From Pseudoalteromonas sp. UG3-2 (GTDB taxonomy: Bacteria; Pseudomonadota; Gammaproteobacteria; Enterobacterales; Alteromonadaceae): a stretch of 64,000 nt of DNA. Each line of letters starts with the position of its first letter. The first letter of the stretch is position 1. The position numbers and the translations under genes are program-made. The notes below the pieces were generated by a model. It ran no database searches. It was given only the letters and a program-made list of their open reading frames with translations, and had not been told where the DNA came from. Location of the stretch: contig NZ_JAWLJU010000001.1 in the NCBI RefSeq assembly GCF_037120705.1, forward strand, positions 372,001 to 436,000. The letters run 5' to 3'. Of this stretch, positions 21,737 through 30,139 are shown piece by piece.

Positions 21737-24700
21737 ATGTCTCTGACGCATTTCTCGGACCAGTATATCCTTGAGTCTTTTCAATCTGACAAGTACCAAC
21801 TCCTTGAAAAGGTTGGTGAAGGTGGATTTGGTAAAGTATTTAAAGCGCGCCAAATAAATACCGGGCAAGCGGTGGCTCTGAAATTTTTAGCGTTAGAACC
21901 ACAGCTAGAAGCGACCAAAAAACAGCGTTATGTTGAGCGATTTAACAGAGAAACCCTACTTTGTAGCCAGCTTAATCACCCCAATATCGTACGATTATTA
22001 GATAAAGGACAATTAACCGATGAGCTAATGTATGGGGTATTTGAGTTCGTTGAAGGTCAAACTCTCAGAGACGTATTGAGTCAAGACAGTGCCATGGATG
22101 CCGTTCAAGCCACCGATATCATGCTGCAAGTGCTCGATGCCCTGATCCACGCGCATCAACGAGGGGTGATCCACCGCGACATAAAACCCACTAACATCAT
22201 GCTAAGTCGCTCAGGCGCCAAAACCTATGCCAAAATTCTCGACTTTGGTATTGGCACCTTTGCCCAAGAAAGTCGCCAACATGACTTTGAAACCCTAACG
22301 CTTACCCAAGAAACCCTAGGAACCCCCTCGTACAGTGCACCAGAGCAGTTACGCGGAGAGCCCGCTTCCGCTAAATCCGATTTATATGTCTGGGGCTTAG
22401 TGTTTTTAGAATGTTTAACAGGCGTGCCAGCGGTTACCGGCTCAAGTGTGGCGTCGATTTATCACCAGCAATTAAGCGATGTGCATATTGCGATCCCAAG
22501 CGCCCTGCTTGGCCATCCACTGGCGGGGTTACTGCGCAGGGTACTTAACAAAAGTGCTTTAGAGCGTGTTATTAGTGCACCAGAAGTGTTTGCCGAACTG
22601 GCTAAAATGAATGTCGCAAACTTAGTTGGTGTACTTAAGGATGTTAAGGCTCAGCATGGCTATGATGAAACCACAGTGATGCTGCGTGATGACGACCCTG
22701 AGCACCGAGCTATTTCGGAATACACCGCCCTCACAGAGCGCAAACAGCTCACCGTGTTGGCGTTACGACTCAGTGTAAAAACACTAGACAATAGTGACAA
22801 AGATTTCGATGTTATCGATACCATTTACAAGTCACAACGCAATCACTTTATTGATATTGCCACTCGCTATGGCGCTTATCATGTGGGTAACCTTGCCGAT
22901 AGCAGCTTATTTTACTTTGGTTATCCGCTTAGCAGCGAAAACGATGCCCGGCTGTCGGCGCGAACCGCTCTGGAAATGGTCAGCGAACTGGCCAAACGCA
23001 ACGCCCTCATGCAAGAAGCGCACGGCGTGACAATAAACGCCCACATTGGTATTCATACCGGCGTCTTTATTACCTATGCTAACGCGGTTCCGGAGGGATA
23101 CCATGCCAATATTGCCACTGCACTGGCGAGAGAAGCTGGCGAGCGGCAAATCTTATGTAGTGCAGAGTCACGCTCATTACTCGACCCCTACTCCGAGTTT
23201 AACCTCTATGGCCAACTGCAGATCCCGCCTATGTTCGCACTAACGCCAGTATATAACTTAAAAGGGGAGCGCCGCGTTGAGGCCTTTGGCTTTATGCGTG
23301 GCACCAAAAGCCACAACAAGCTCATTGGCCGCCAAAATGAGCTCGAGCGTACGCTTTCATTAGTAAATACGCAAGTGACCGACACCACAAGCATTGCGCA
23401 CATTCATGGTGAAGCCGGCATAGGAAAATCAAGGTTGTTGCAAGAAATACGGGCCCATGCTTCGCACTATCAGCATTTGGTTGCGCAGTGTTTACCTGAA
23501 CATCAAAACAACGCGCTCTACCCTATGTTGACGTTGGTAAAATACCTGTTTAATACCGAATCACTTGATGCGCACTCGTCAAGCACCTTATTTGGTGAGA
23601 TACTCCAGAGTCACGCACACTCTATCGATACTGCCAAAGTCCTCCCAGTGCTGCTGATATGGCTTAATATAGAGCTGAATGAAGACATCGAGCCGTCATC
23701 GTTGCCCCCAGAAGAGCAAAAGCAAGCCTTATTTCAGGGCCTTACTGCGTTACTCTTATCGGATCGCCACGGCTTAAGCCAGTTCAAACTCTGTATTATT
23801 GAAGACATCCACTGGGCAGACAGCACCACATTAGACTTTTTAAAGTATTTCGCAGCAGAGTTAAGCTGCGGCAATGTGCTGCTAAGCACATCGAGGCAAG
23901 CCGTACCCAGTCAGCTGCAAGACCTCACTCTAGTGGATGTCTGCTTAAAAAAACTCACAGAGCAAGCCACCGAAGAGTTTATTATTAACTTGTTTGACGG
24001 CCACCAACTATCATCGCAATTACTCCAGGTGCTGCTCAGTCGCACCGATGGCATACCGCTGTTTATCGAAGAGCTGGTCAACATGCTGAAACAAAAAGCA
24101 CTAGTGGGAGATAAAGGTGGCATCGTTGACTTTTTAACGCCAGACAAACTTGACCAAGTGCCGAGCAGCTTGCGCGAATCATTGCAACAAAAGTTAGACA
24201 ACTTAACTCACGCCAAAGAAACCGCCCAGCTTGCTGCAACCATAGGTCGCGAGTTTGAATACGACTTGCTGGTAGCCGCTTCACCGTTAAGCGAAAGCCA
24301 AATCCAAAATGATTTGCATGAGTTGATGGCCAATGACCTTATCGTTCACCAACGTCGTGTTGATAATGACAGTTATATTTTTAAGCACGCTTTAGTAAGG
24401 GATGCCGCTTACAATTCATTGGCAAAAAAAGAGCAAGTTCAGACTCACGCTCATATCGCCGAAAAGCTCATTGCTTTGTATGACACTGATGAATATATAT
24501 CTGAGCTTTACAACCATTATAGTTCATCTGAACAATATGTTCAGAGCGCTGAATATGGGTATAAAATTGCCCAGTCATATTCAAGTATCGGCTCTTACAA
24601 ACTCGCTTATGAACTATTGCTGAGGTGTAAAGTAAAAGTTTCTCAAAAAGACATTGAGGCTAACTTTTTACTGTTTATAAAAATCAACTGTCTTAAAATC

Positions 24701-25603
24701 AGTTGTCTTGTTGCACTTGAAGGTTCAGGTAGCGCCGAAATATTATCATTATCTTCTTATAATCAAGCGCTTTTATCTAATTTTAATGAGGGAGCGATAC
24801 CCAGTGAGCTAACTCATTACATCCACCACATTAACTGGTCAATAATGACTTACTACCATATGACCTCTAATCGGGAAAAAGCATTGAGCCTTGCTTTATC
24901 AGAGGGAAATAATGCAAACGTCTTAAATTATTCAGATGACCAAAAACTAGTCTCATATGTTCAGGTTGCAAACTGTTTCCTGCTTGATGGCAAAATAAAA
25001 GAGTGCGAGCAATTTATCAACAAAGCACTCTCTATTTTTCAGTACGATGGTGGTCACTTTGTCGACCAGTCACCGCTTGAGTATGGTTTTTCAAGCAAAA
25101 CCTTTCTCTATATGATAAAGGCTGCGCTAGAAGCTGCCACTATCAACCCTATGGCAAAGACATCAATAGAAATAGCAATAGCTATTAGTAAAAATGCTCA
25201 AAGCCCAATTAGTGAACTCATGTCGCTAGGTTACGGTGCAATCTGCGGATATCTATTAAATGATAAAAGCTTTATTTCAAACTGTACGGAGCAAATGTCA
25301 ACACTACTTAGTAACCACCCTGACTTGGCCCACTTTTCCATGTACCTAGATATACCGCATGCTTTTATTTCTCAAGATGAAGAAAGCCTAGAAAAGTCTA
25401 TCAATGTATTATTAGACACAGGACAAACTCAATGGTTGAGTCTTTATATGTGTATGTATGTGGATATTTTAGCTAACCGTAACAAGCGAATAAAAGCGAA
25501 AGAGATTTTAAATAAGGCATTAACTTGGTGTCATGAGTCTAATGAAAAAGTGATGCAAGGAAAGTTAAGCTGCTTTGAAAAGGAGTTAGATCATGAGGCA
25601 TAA
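21737..25603 (+). CDS. Ser/Thr kinase - degenerate class III cyclase - AAA ATPase - TPR protein (TOMM-system kinase/cyclase type)
   Basis: The 1,288-residue protein starts with a complete Hanks-type kinase: GEGGFGKV at 27-34, the ATP-binding Lys at 49, HRDIKP at 146-151, DFG at 169-171 and APE in SAPEQLRGE. A nucleotidyl-cyclase homology domain (about 336-490) follows, but the two metal-binding Asp positions are missing (ALRLSV and NLADSSLFYFG in place of the usual Asp-bearing motifs), so it is unlikely to make cyclic nucleotides. An AAA/STAND-type ATPase has Walker A GEAGIGKS (558-565) and Walker B ending IIEDIHWAD. The C-terminal 400 residues are TPR-like helices. The order matches the TOMM system kinase/cyclase fusion family (about 1,300 residues), which is associated with peptide-natural-product loci. 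It overlaps the next gene by 11 nt. The membrane is not crossed. Confidence 0.85.
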   Translation: MSLTHFSDQYILESFQSDKYQLLEKVGEGGFGKVFKARQINTGQAVALKFLALEPQLEATKKQRYVERFNRETLLCSQLNHPNIVRLLDKGQLTDELMYGVFEFVEGQTLRDVLSQDSAMDAVQATDIMLQVLDALIHAHQRGVIHRDIKPTNIMLSRSGAKTYAKILDFGIGTFAQESRQHDFETLTLTQETLGTPSYSAPEQLRGEPASAKSDLYVWGLVFLECLTGVPAVTGSSVASIYHQQLSDVHIAIPSALLGHPLAGLLRRVLNKSALERVISAPEVFAELAKMNVANLVGVLKDVKAQHGYDETTVMLRDDDPEHRAISEYTALTERKQLTVLALRLSVKTLDNSDKDFDVIDTIYKSQRNHFIDIATRYGAYHVGNLADSSLFYFGYPLSSENDARLSARTALEMVSELAKRNALMQEAHGVTINAHIGIHTGVFITYANAVPEGYHANIATALAREAGERQILCSAESRSLLDPYSEFNLYGQLQIPPMFALTPVYNLKGERRVEAFGFMRGTKSHNKLIGRQNELERTLSLVNTQVTDTTSIAHIHGEAGIGKSRLLQEIRAHASHYQHLVAQCLPEHQNNALYPMLTLVKYLFNTESLDAHSSSTLFGEILQSHAHSIDTAKVLPVLLIWLNIELNEDIEPSSLPPEEQKQALFQGLTALLLSDRHGLSQFKLCIIEDIHWADSTTLDFLKYFAAELSCGNVLLSTSRQAVPSQLQDLTLVDVCLKKLTEQATEEFIINLFDGHQLSSQLLQVLLSRTDGIPLFIEELVNMLKQKALVGDKGGIVDFLTPDKLDQVPSSLRESLQQKLDNLTHAKETAQLAATIGREFEYDLLVAASPLSESQIQNDLHELMANDLIVHQRRVDNDSYIFKHALVRDAAYNSLAKKEQVQTHAHIAEKLIALYDTDEYISELYNHYSSSEQYVQSAEYGYKIAQSYSSIGSYKLAYELLLRCKVKVSQKDIEANFLLFIKINCLKISCLVALEGSGSAEILSLSSYNQALLSNFNEGAIPSELTHYIHHINWSIMTYYHMTSNREKALSLALSEGNNANVLNYSDDQKLVSYVQVANCFLLDGKIKECEQFINKALSIFQYDGGHFVDQSPLEYGFSSKTFLYMIKAALEAATINPMAKTSIEIAIAISKNAQSPISELMSLGYGAICGYLLNDKSFISNCTEQMSTLLSNHPDLAHFSMYLDIPHAFISQDEESLEKSINVLLDTGQTQWLSLYMCMYVDILANRNKRIKAKEILNKALTWCHESNEKVMQGKLSCFEKELDHEA

Positions 25604-26249
25604 CTATGTAAAGAACGGTTATATACATATTAAAAACTTCTTTAATGACGATGAATTCGATGAATTAAAAGTAATCGCAAAAAATGTCATTAAAAAGAGT
25701 GAGGGTTTAATTTATAACATTGAAGAGTTAGCTAAACTGCATGAAGTTGATAATGCAAAATTTAACTCCTACAGCCCAAGAGGGTATAAATCCGACGACC
25801 TGTTGAACTATATAGAAGATAAAATAAAAACTAAAATAGATCATATTATTAGAGAGATCTATCGTAATGACTACATAATAGAAAAAGATGCAACCCTATT
25901 AGCTTGGTATCCAGAGCGTCTGATCAAGGGCTTTACGGGCTTTCATCAGGATGGTCCAGCACAAGAAATCCCCCATGGCTACCCTCATTGCTGGCTCCCT
26001 ATCACCGAAGATCGAGCCTGCAATTTTGAACTGATCCCTAATACTCATGAACTTGGTAATTTTCCTCATAGCCATATGGGCCACTTTATAAAAGTGAAAA
26101 CAAATATCGTTGAAAGATATATTGAAAACAAACAGTCTCTACTAGTAGAGCCAAAAGATTTATTTATTTTTAATACACGACTTATGCACTGTCTAACCAT
26201 AAACCACACAAATTCAATAGCTTGGTCTATTGAATTCATTCTCAGATAA
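25593..26249 (+). CDS. Phytanoyl-CoA dioxygenase-like Fe(II)/2-oxoglutarate oxygenase
   Basis: The protein is 218 residues. AAGGAG lies 7 nt before the ATG, inside the end of the kinase gene, so translation is probably coupled. FHQDGP gives the HxD iron ligands, and the distal His is in TRLMHCLTIN. An Arg about ten residues further, usual for 2-oxoglutarate binding, is not obvious (SIAWSIEFIL), so the cosubstrate or activity may differ. The size fits a minimal PhyH domain. It lies between the kinase/cyclase protein and a small duplicated protein and may hydroxylate a partner or product of that locus. It is distinct from the broken PhyH gene at 20316-21348. Confidence 0.75.
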   Translation: MRHNYVKNGYIHIKNFFNDDEFDELKVIAKNVIKKSEGLIYNIEELAKLHEVDNAKFNSYSPRGYKSDDLLNYIEDKIKTKIDHIIREIYRNDYIIEKDATLLAWYPERLIKGFTGFHQDGPAQEIPHGYPHCWLPITEDRACNFELIPNTHELGNFPHSHMGHFIKVKTNIVERYIENKQSLLVEPKDLFIFNTRLMHCLTINHTNSIAWSIEFILR

Positions 26250-26258
26250 GGAAAAAAG

Positions 26259-26720
26259 ATGAGTAACTTACTTAAACTGCTTAGTGAAATTACGAGCAAT
26301 AAAGCAATGTTAAATAGCTTTGTTAACAATGAAAATGTACTGTTCAAAGCGTTTAACATCAGTGAGCAAACACAGGATGCTTTTAGAAAAAGTGATGACG
26401 GCCAATCTCTTTTGGCTGCAATCAAACTTGAGCTTGATGCTCATGCAGCTCCATCAAAAGTCGTTGTGAACCCAGATCACCATAGCCCAGCTCCAGTTTT
26501 ACACCTACTAGATGCCCTAGTACAAAACGAAGCGCTGAGAAGTGTATTTGTATCAAACGAAAATGGTATTCGTGATGGCGCGGCAAAAGCTTATGGCGTA
26601 AGCGATGAGCAAGCAAATACGATTGCTTCGCTAATTGAGAAAAAAGACGGCTACGAAAATGCGCTTGAGTCGGTCCTTGCTGATATCAAAGAAGAGATCG
26701 TAAAGCTTAAGACTAAGTGA
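26259..26720 (+). CDS. Small internally duplicated protein, unknown function
   Basis: The protein is 153 residues with AAGGA 7 nt before the ATG and starts 9 nt after the dioxygenase, so the two share a transcript. It has two homologous helical halves: FVNNEN at 21-26 and FVSNEN at 97-102, each preceded by a leucine-rich helix (LLKLLSEITSN, VLHLLDALVQN) and followed by a SEQ/DEQ turn. A linker (about 60-78) is rich in Ala, Pro, His and Val. The half pattern recalls Nif11/nitrile-hydratase-like leader domains and LigA-type helical subunits, which occur in RiPP precursors. No Cys and few Ser/Thr follow either half, so a classical TOMM core is absent. It may be a carrier, scaffold or substrate. 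Confidence 0.6.
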   Translation: MSNLLKLLSEITSNKAMLNSFVNNENVLFKAFNISEQTQDAFRKSDDGQSLLAAIKLELDAHAAPSKVVVNPDHHSPAPVLHLLDALVQNEALRSVFVSNENGIRDGAAKAYGVSDEQANTIASLIEKKDGYENALESVLADIKEEIVKLKTK

Positions 26721-26935
26721 TCAGAACTCGGTATAACAACTTGCTCTCTAGCAGCTGTTATACCCTACTACTGCGTTAAATTTGCATGCTGAGGCCGGCT
26801 ATTGACGCACTAACTTGCTTTTTCTTAGGCAATAACTTCTAGCTAGATTGACAATATAATTTTGAGCTTATGGATTTTAGTTGATTGATTAACTTTTTAC
26901 CCCATGCTCAGGTTAAATAATAAAGATAGGGCCTA

Positions 26936-26961
26936 TATTAGGCCCTATTTTCACTTTAAGA
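26936..26961. terminator. Bidirectional intrinsic terminator
   Basis: ATAGGGCCTA and TAGGCCCTAT form a 10-bp stem with a 3-nt loop followed by TTTT on the plus strand. It lies between the converging 153-residue protein gene and the YcaO gene and can serve both. Confidence 0.75.
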
Positions 26962-26987
26962 CTATGCTTAATGTTTGTAGAGGCTTT

Positions 26988-29165
26988 TTAGGCTAACTTT
27001 CCTCGCGCCGCATGAAGCTTCTTATAGCTATCAATCAAGCGTAGGTGTTTATCCAACCCTTCAAGTTGCATATTGGTTGGAGTCAGGCCATAAAAACGCA
27101 CATCGCCATTAATGGAGCCAATCACGGCATCCATCACCTCTTGTCCAAACATACGCGTAAAATTATGGATATAGTCTTCTATTTCAAGCTCTTCATCCAA
27201 AGCCACTTCCAACGTGGCGTGCATGGCTTGATAGAATAGGCCACGTTCAACCGTGTTATCGTTAAACTGTAAGAAGGTTTCCACCAGTTCAATGGCCGCT
27301 TCAATGTCGCCTAGTGCCAAATAGATTAAGATCTTAAGCTCTAGAATGGTAAGCTGACCCCACACGGTGTTTTCATCAAACTCCACACCGATTAGGGTAA
27401 TAATATCGATGTAGTTATCGAGCTGACTTTCTTCCAAACGCTCCACTAAATTAAACAGCGCTTCGTCATCGAGGGAGTGAATATTGAGAATGTCTTCACG
27501 GTATTGCAATGCTTTATTGGTGTTATCCCAAATTAAGTCTTCCGCAGGGTACACTTCTGAGTAGCCCGGCACTAAAATTCTGCACGCCACCCCTAAACCG
27601 GTAAATTCGGCCACATAGGCTTCTTTTCCTAAGTCTTTTAGAATGCCAAAGAGCTTGTCACACTCTTCTTCGTTGCTGCCGCTAAAGTCCCACTCAACAA
27701 AATCATAGTCGTGTTTAGCACTGAAAAAGCGCCATGAGATCACCCCGGTTGAATCAATAAAGTGTTCAACAAAGTTCTCTGGTTCCGATACCGCCATGCT
27801 GTTAAACGTGGGCTTAGGCACATCGTTTAAGCCTTCGAAGCTGCGGCCTTGTAACAACTCGGTTAGACTGCGCTCCAGTGCTACCTCAAAGCTTGGGTGA
27901 GCACCAAATGAGGCAAACACGCCACCGGTTTTCGGGTTCATTAACGTCACACACATCACAGGGAATTGACCGCCCAATGAGGCATCTTTCACTACCACAG
28001 GAAAGCCTTGTTCTTCTAAGCCCTTAATGCCTTCAACAATGCCCGGGAATTTCGCCAACACCGACTCAGGTACATCTGGCAGCACAATTTCTTGTTCGAT
28101 AATTTGCTTTTTCACCGCCCGCTCAAAGATCTCAGATAAACACTGTACTTTCGCTTCAAACAAATTATTACCGGCACTCATACCATTACTTAGGAACAAG
28201 TTTTCAATGAGGTTGGATGGGAAATACACGGTTTCACCGTCGGAGTGGCGAGTGTAAGGAATGGAGCAAATACCACGCTCAATATTACCTGAGTTAGTAT
28301 CAATCAGGTGTGAGCCGCGTAACTCGCCTTCTGGGTCGTAAATTTCACGGGTGTACTCATCTAAAATTCCAGACGGTAAGGCATCGTCTGCGCCTGGCTT
28401 AAACCACTTTTCATTGGGGTAATGCACAAACTCTGCGTTAGCGATTTCTTCGCCAAAGAACTGATCGTTGTAAAAGAAGTTACAGTTTAAGCGCTCGATA
28501 AATTCGCCCAATGCCGAGCACAGTGCACTTTCCTTGGTTGCGCCCTTGCCATTGGTAAAGCACATTGGCGAAGCAGCATCACGAATATGTAACGACCAAA
28601 CGTGAGGCACTATGTTACGCCACGAAGCCACTTCGATTTTCATGCCTAAATCGGCCAAGATCTGGGTCATGTTGGCAATGGTTTGCTCGAGCGGTAAATC
28701 TTTACCTAAAATAAAGGTGTTATCGTTCTCGTTGGTGTCGACCATCAGCATCGCTTGAGCGTCGTCATCAATGCTCTCTACCGCTTCTACCTGAAATTCA
28801 GGGCCGGTTTGGACCACTTTTTTAACGGTACAGCGGTCGATGGAACGCAAAATTCCCTGACGGTCTTTATCAGAGATACTTTCCGGGAGCTCTACCTGAA
28901 TTTTGAAGATTTGATTGTAACGGTTTTCCGGATCAACAATGTTGTTCTGCGCCACGCGAATACCGTCGGTTGGAATATCGCGGGCATTACAGTACACCTT
29001 TACAAAGTAAGCTGCGCAAAGTGCTGAAGAAGCTAAGAAATAGTCAAACGGGCTTGGCGCTGAGCCGTCGCCTTTATAGCGAATTGGCTGATCTGCAATG
29101 ACAGAAAAGTCGTCAAATTTGGCATCAATTCTGAGATTGTCGAGGTAATTTACTTTGATTTCCAT
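26988..29165 (-). CDS. ycaO: OsmC-YcaO fusion protein, probable RimO accessory factor
   Basis: The 725-residue protein joins an N-terminal OsmC-like peroxidase domain (about 1-170) to a full YcaO domain and helical C-terminus like E. coli YcaO. OsmC-type cysteines are present in SALCAAYFV and IDRCTV. YcaO motifs include CFTNGKGATKESALCSALGE, FIERLNCNFF, GICSIPYTRHSDGETVYFP and NGMSAGNNLFEAKVQCLSEI. E. coli YcaO (586 residues) helps RimO methylthiolate ribosomal protein S12; this longer form is known in marine gammaproteobacteria. The start at 29165 (MEIKVNYLDN) is where the OsmC domain begins; an upstream GTG at 29225 adds 20 poorly structured residues. The C-terminus lacks the PxPxP motif of azoline-forming YcaOs. 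Confidence 0.9.
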   Translation of the reverse strand: MEIKVNYLDNLRIDAKFDDFSVIADQPIRYKGDGSAPSPFDYFLASSALCAAYFVKVYCNARDIPTDGIRVAQNNIVDPENRYNQIFKIQVELPESISDKDRQGILRSIDRCTVKKVVQTGPEFQVEAVESIDDDAQAMLMVDTNENDNTFILGKDLPLEQTIANMTQILADLGMKIEVASWRNIVPHVWSLHIRDAASPMCFTNGKGATKESALCSALGEFIERLNCNFFYNDQFFGEEIANAEFVHYPNEKWFKPGADDALPSGILDEYTREIYDPEGELRGSHLIDTNSGNIERGICSIPYTRHSDGETVYFPSNLIENLFLSNGMSAGNNLFEAKVQCLSEIFERAVKKQIIEQEIVLPDVPESVLAKFPGIVEGIKGLEEQGFPVVVKDASLGGQFPVMCVTLMNPKTGGVFASFGAHPSFEVALERSLTELLQGRSFEGLNDVPKPTFNSMAVSEPENFVEHFIDSTGVISWRFFSAKHDYDFVEWDFSGSNEEECDKLFGILKDLGKEAYVAEFTGLGVACRILVPGYSEVYPAEDLIWDNTNKALQYREDILNIHSLDDEALFNLVERLEESQLDNYIDIITLIGVEFDENTVWGQLTILELKILIYLALGDIEAAIELVETFLQFNDNTVERGLFYQAMHATLEVALDEELEIEDYIHNFTRMFGQEVMDAVIGSINGDVRFYGLTPTNMQLEGLDKHLRLIDSYKKLHAARGKLA

Positions 29166-29345
29166 TGGAAAAGTCCGGTGTGTTGCAATCGAAAACGCTA
29201 ATTGTACTTGAGGATGGATGGCCACGCCAATGCTAGTTTCGATAATGCTAGTTTACAGTTAAGTAATGGCGCAAGCTGGCCACAATATAAGAGCCCCTCG
29301 CGCCAAATAACATGCGCAAACACAAAAAGCCATAAAGGGAGTCAC

Positions 29346-29993
29346 TTACATCGAAGCAATCCTATCTCTGGGGTGCACTTTGCCAAGTCCTAACTGTTCG
29401 AAGCCATCGTTAATTGCTCGGCGGCTTTGCTGCATGTACTCGGTAATGTCTTCGCCTGCTAAGAGCGCTTCTTGCGCCTTTTCAAGACGCTTTTGGGCGT
29501 CTGCAATCAGTGATTCTAATTTGTCTTTGTCTGAGCGCAGTAACTTGCCATCTTCCATTATTTCTTGTTTTAGCATCCCCAATAGCTCAGAGCGCGCCTG
29601 TAAGGTTTTATATTCCTTAAAGTCTAAGCCAAGGTGGTTAAATAACACCGCTTGGTTCATTTCATCGGCTGTGATTTCAACGTCGATGGGTATTTCCATT
29701 ATGTTGCCCATCATTTCTCGATATAGTTCAATATTATACTCCCGAGTACCCACGGTCTTGCCAGAGCCCACCATAGATTGGTGAGCGAGCTTTTTTGCCT
29801 CTTCGTAATATGGCATTAAATAGGAATTGATATGACTTTCGGGCGTATCGCCTTGAGCTGCTTTTGCGGCTTTCATGTAAGCGCCTTCGCTTGATGTTAT
29901 GGCCAATGAGAAGTCTTTGTTGTTAATGCTCTTTTCAGGCGCCAAGGCGTTATCATTGATAAATGCTGAGGGGGAAGTAGGTGCTATATTCAT
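29346..29993 (-). CDS. Hypothetical helical protein
   Basis: This gene is not recognised. The ATG at 29993 has AAGGA 6 nt upstream. The longer frame to 30110 reads through two perfect hairpins and is unlikely to be translated. The 215-residue product has no signal peptide or membrane helix. It starts with a Pro/Ser/Asn-rich 60 residues, then an alpha-helical body, and a charged, probably coiled-coil region (DKDKLESLIADAQKRLEKAQ) near the end. It stands alone between the copper operon and ycaO on the same strand. Confidence 0.65.
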   Translation of the reverse strand: MNIAPTSPSAFINDNALAPEKSINNKDFSLAITSSEGAYMKAAKAAQGDTPESHINSYLMPYYEEAKKLAHQSMVGSGKTVGTREYNIELYREMMGNIMEIPIDVEITADEMNQAVLFNHLGLDFKEYKTLQARSELLGMLKQEIMEDGKLLRSDKDKLESLIADAQKRLEKAQEALLAGEDITEYMQQSRRAINDGFEQLGLGKVHPRDRIASM

Positions 29994-30035
29994 ACTGGTT
30001 CCTTGTTGTTTCACCAGTATTTTTGTAGCAATAAG

Positions 30036-30066
30036 TGGGCCAAAGGTAGAGTATACCTTTGGCCCA
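30036..30066 (-). repeat. Perfect 13-bp hairpin
   Basis: TGGGCCAAAGGTA and TACCTTTGGCCCA pair around a 5-nt loop. It lies 30 nt upstream of the helical protein's RBS and 18 nt from the second hairpin. It may be a second transcription stop after cusA or a leader structure. Confidence 0.6.
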
Positions 30067-30083
30067 TTTACAGATAAAACGCC

Positions 30084-30123
30084 AACCCTTGCCCCAATGA
30101 CTTTCGACATTGGGGCAAGGGTT
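30084..30123 (-). terminator. Terminator of the cus operon
   Basis: A perfect 16-bp stem (AACCCTTGCCCCAATG and its complement) with an 8-nt loop starts 16 nt after the cusA stop on the minus strand. It is followed by GGCGTTTTAT, a short T-run. Confidence 0.75.
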
Positions 30124-30139
30124 TACCAATATAGCTGCA

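Noticed and set aside
26988..29165. YcaO as a TOMM cyclodehydratase
   Set aside because: It matches E. coli YcaO along its length, carries an OsmC domain, lacks the PxPxP C-terminus, and has no E1/Ocin partner nearby.
29166..29225. GTG start extending OsmC-YcaO by 20 residues
   Set aside because: The extra residues fall outside the OsmC domain and lack a convincing RBS.
29994..30110. N-terminal extension of the helical protein
   Set aside because: It translates through two perfect hairpins, has no RBS, and the ATG at 29993 has a good one.
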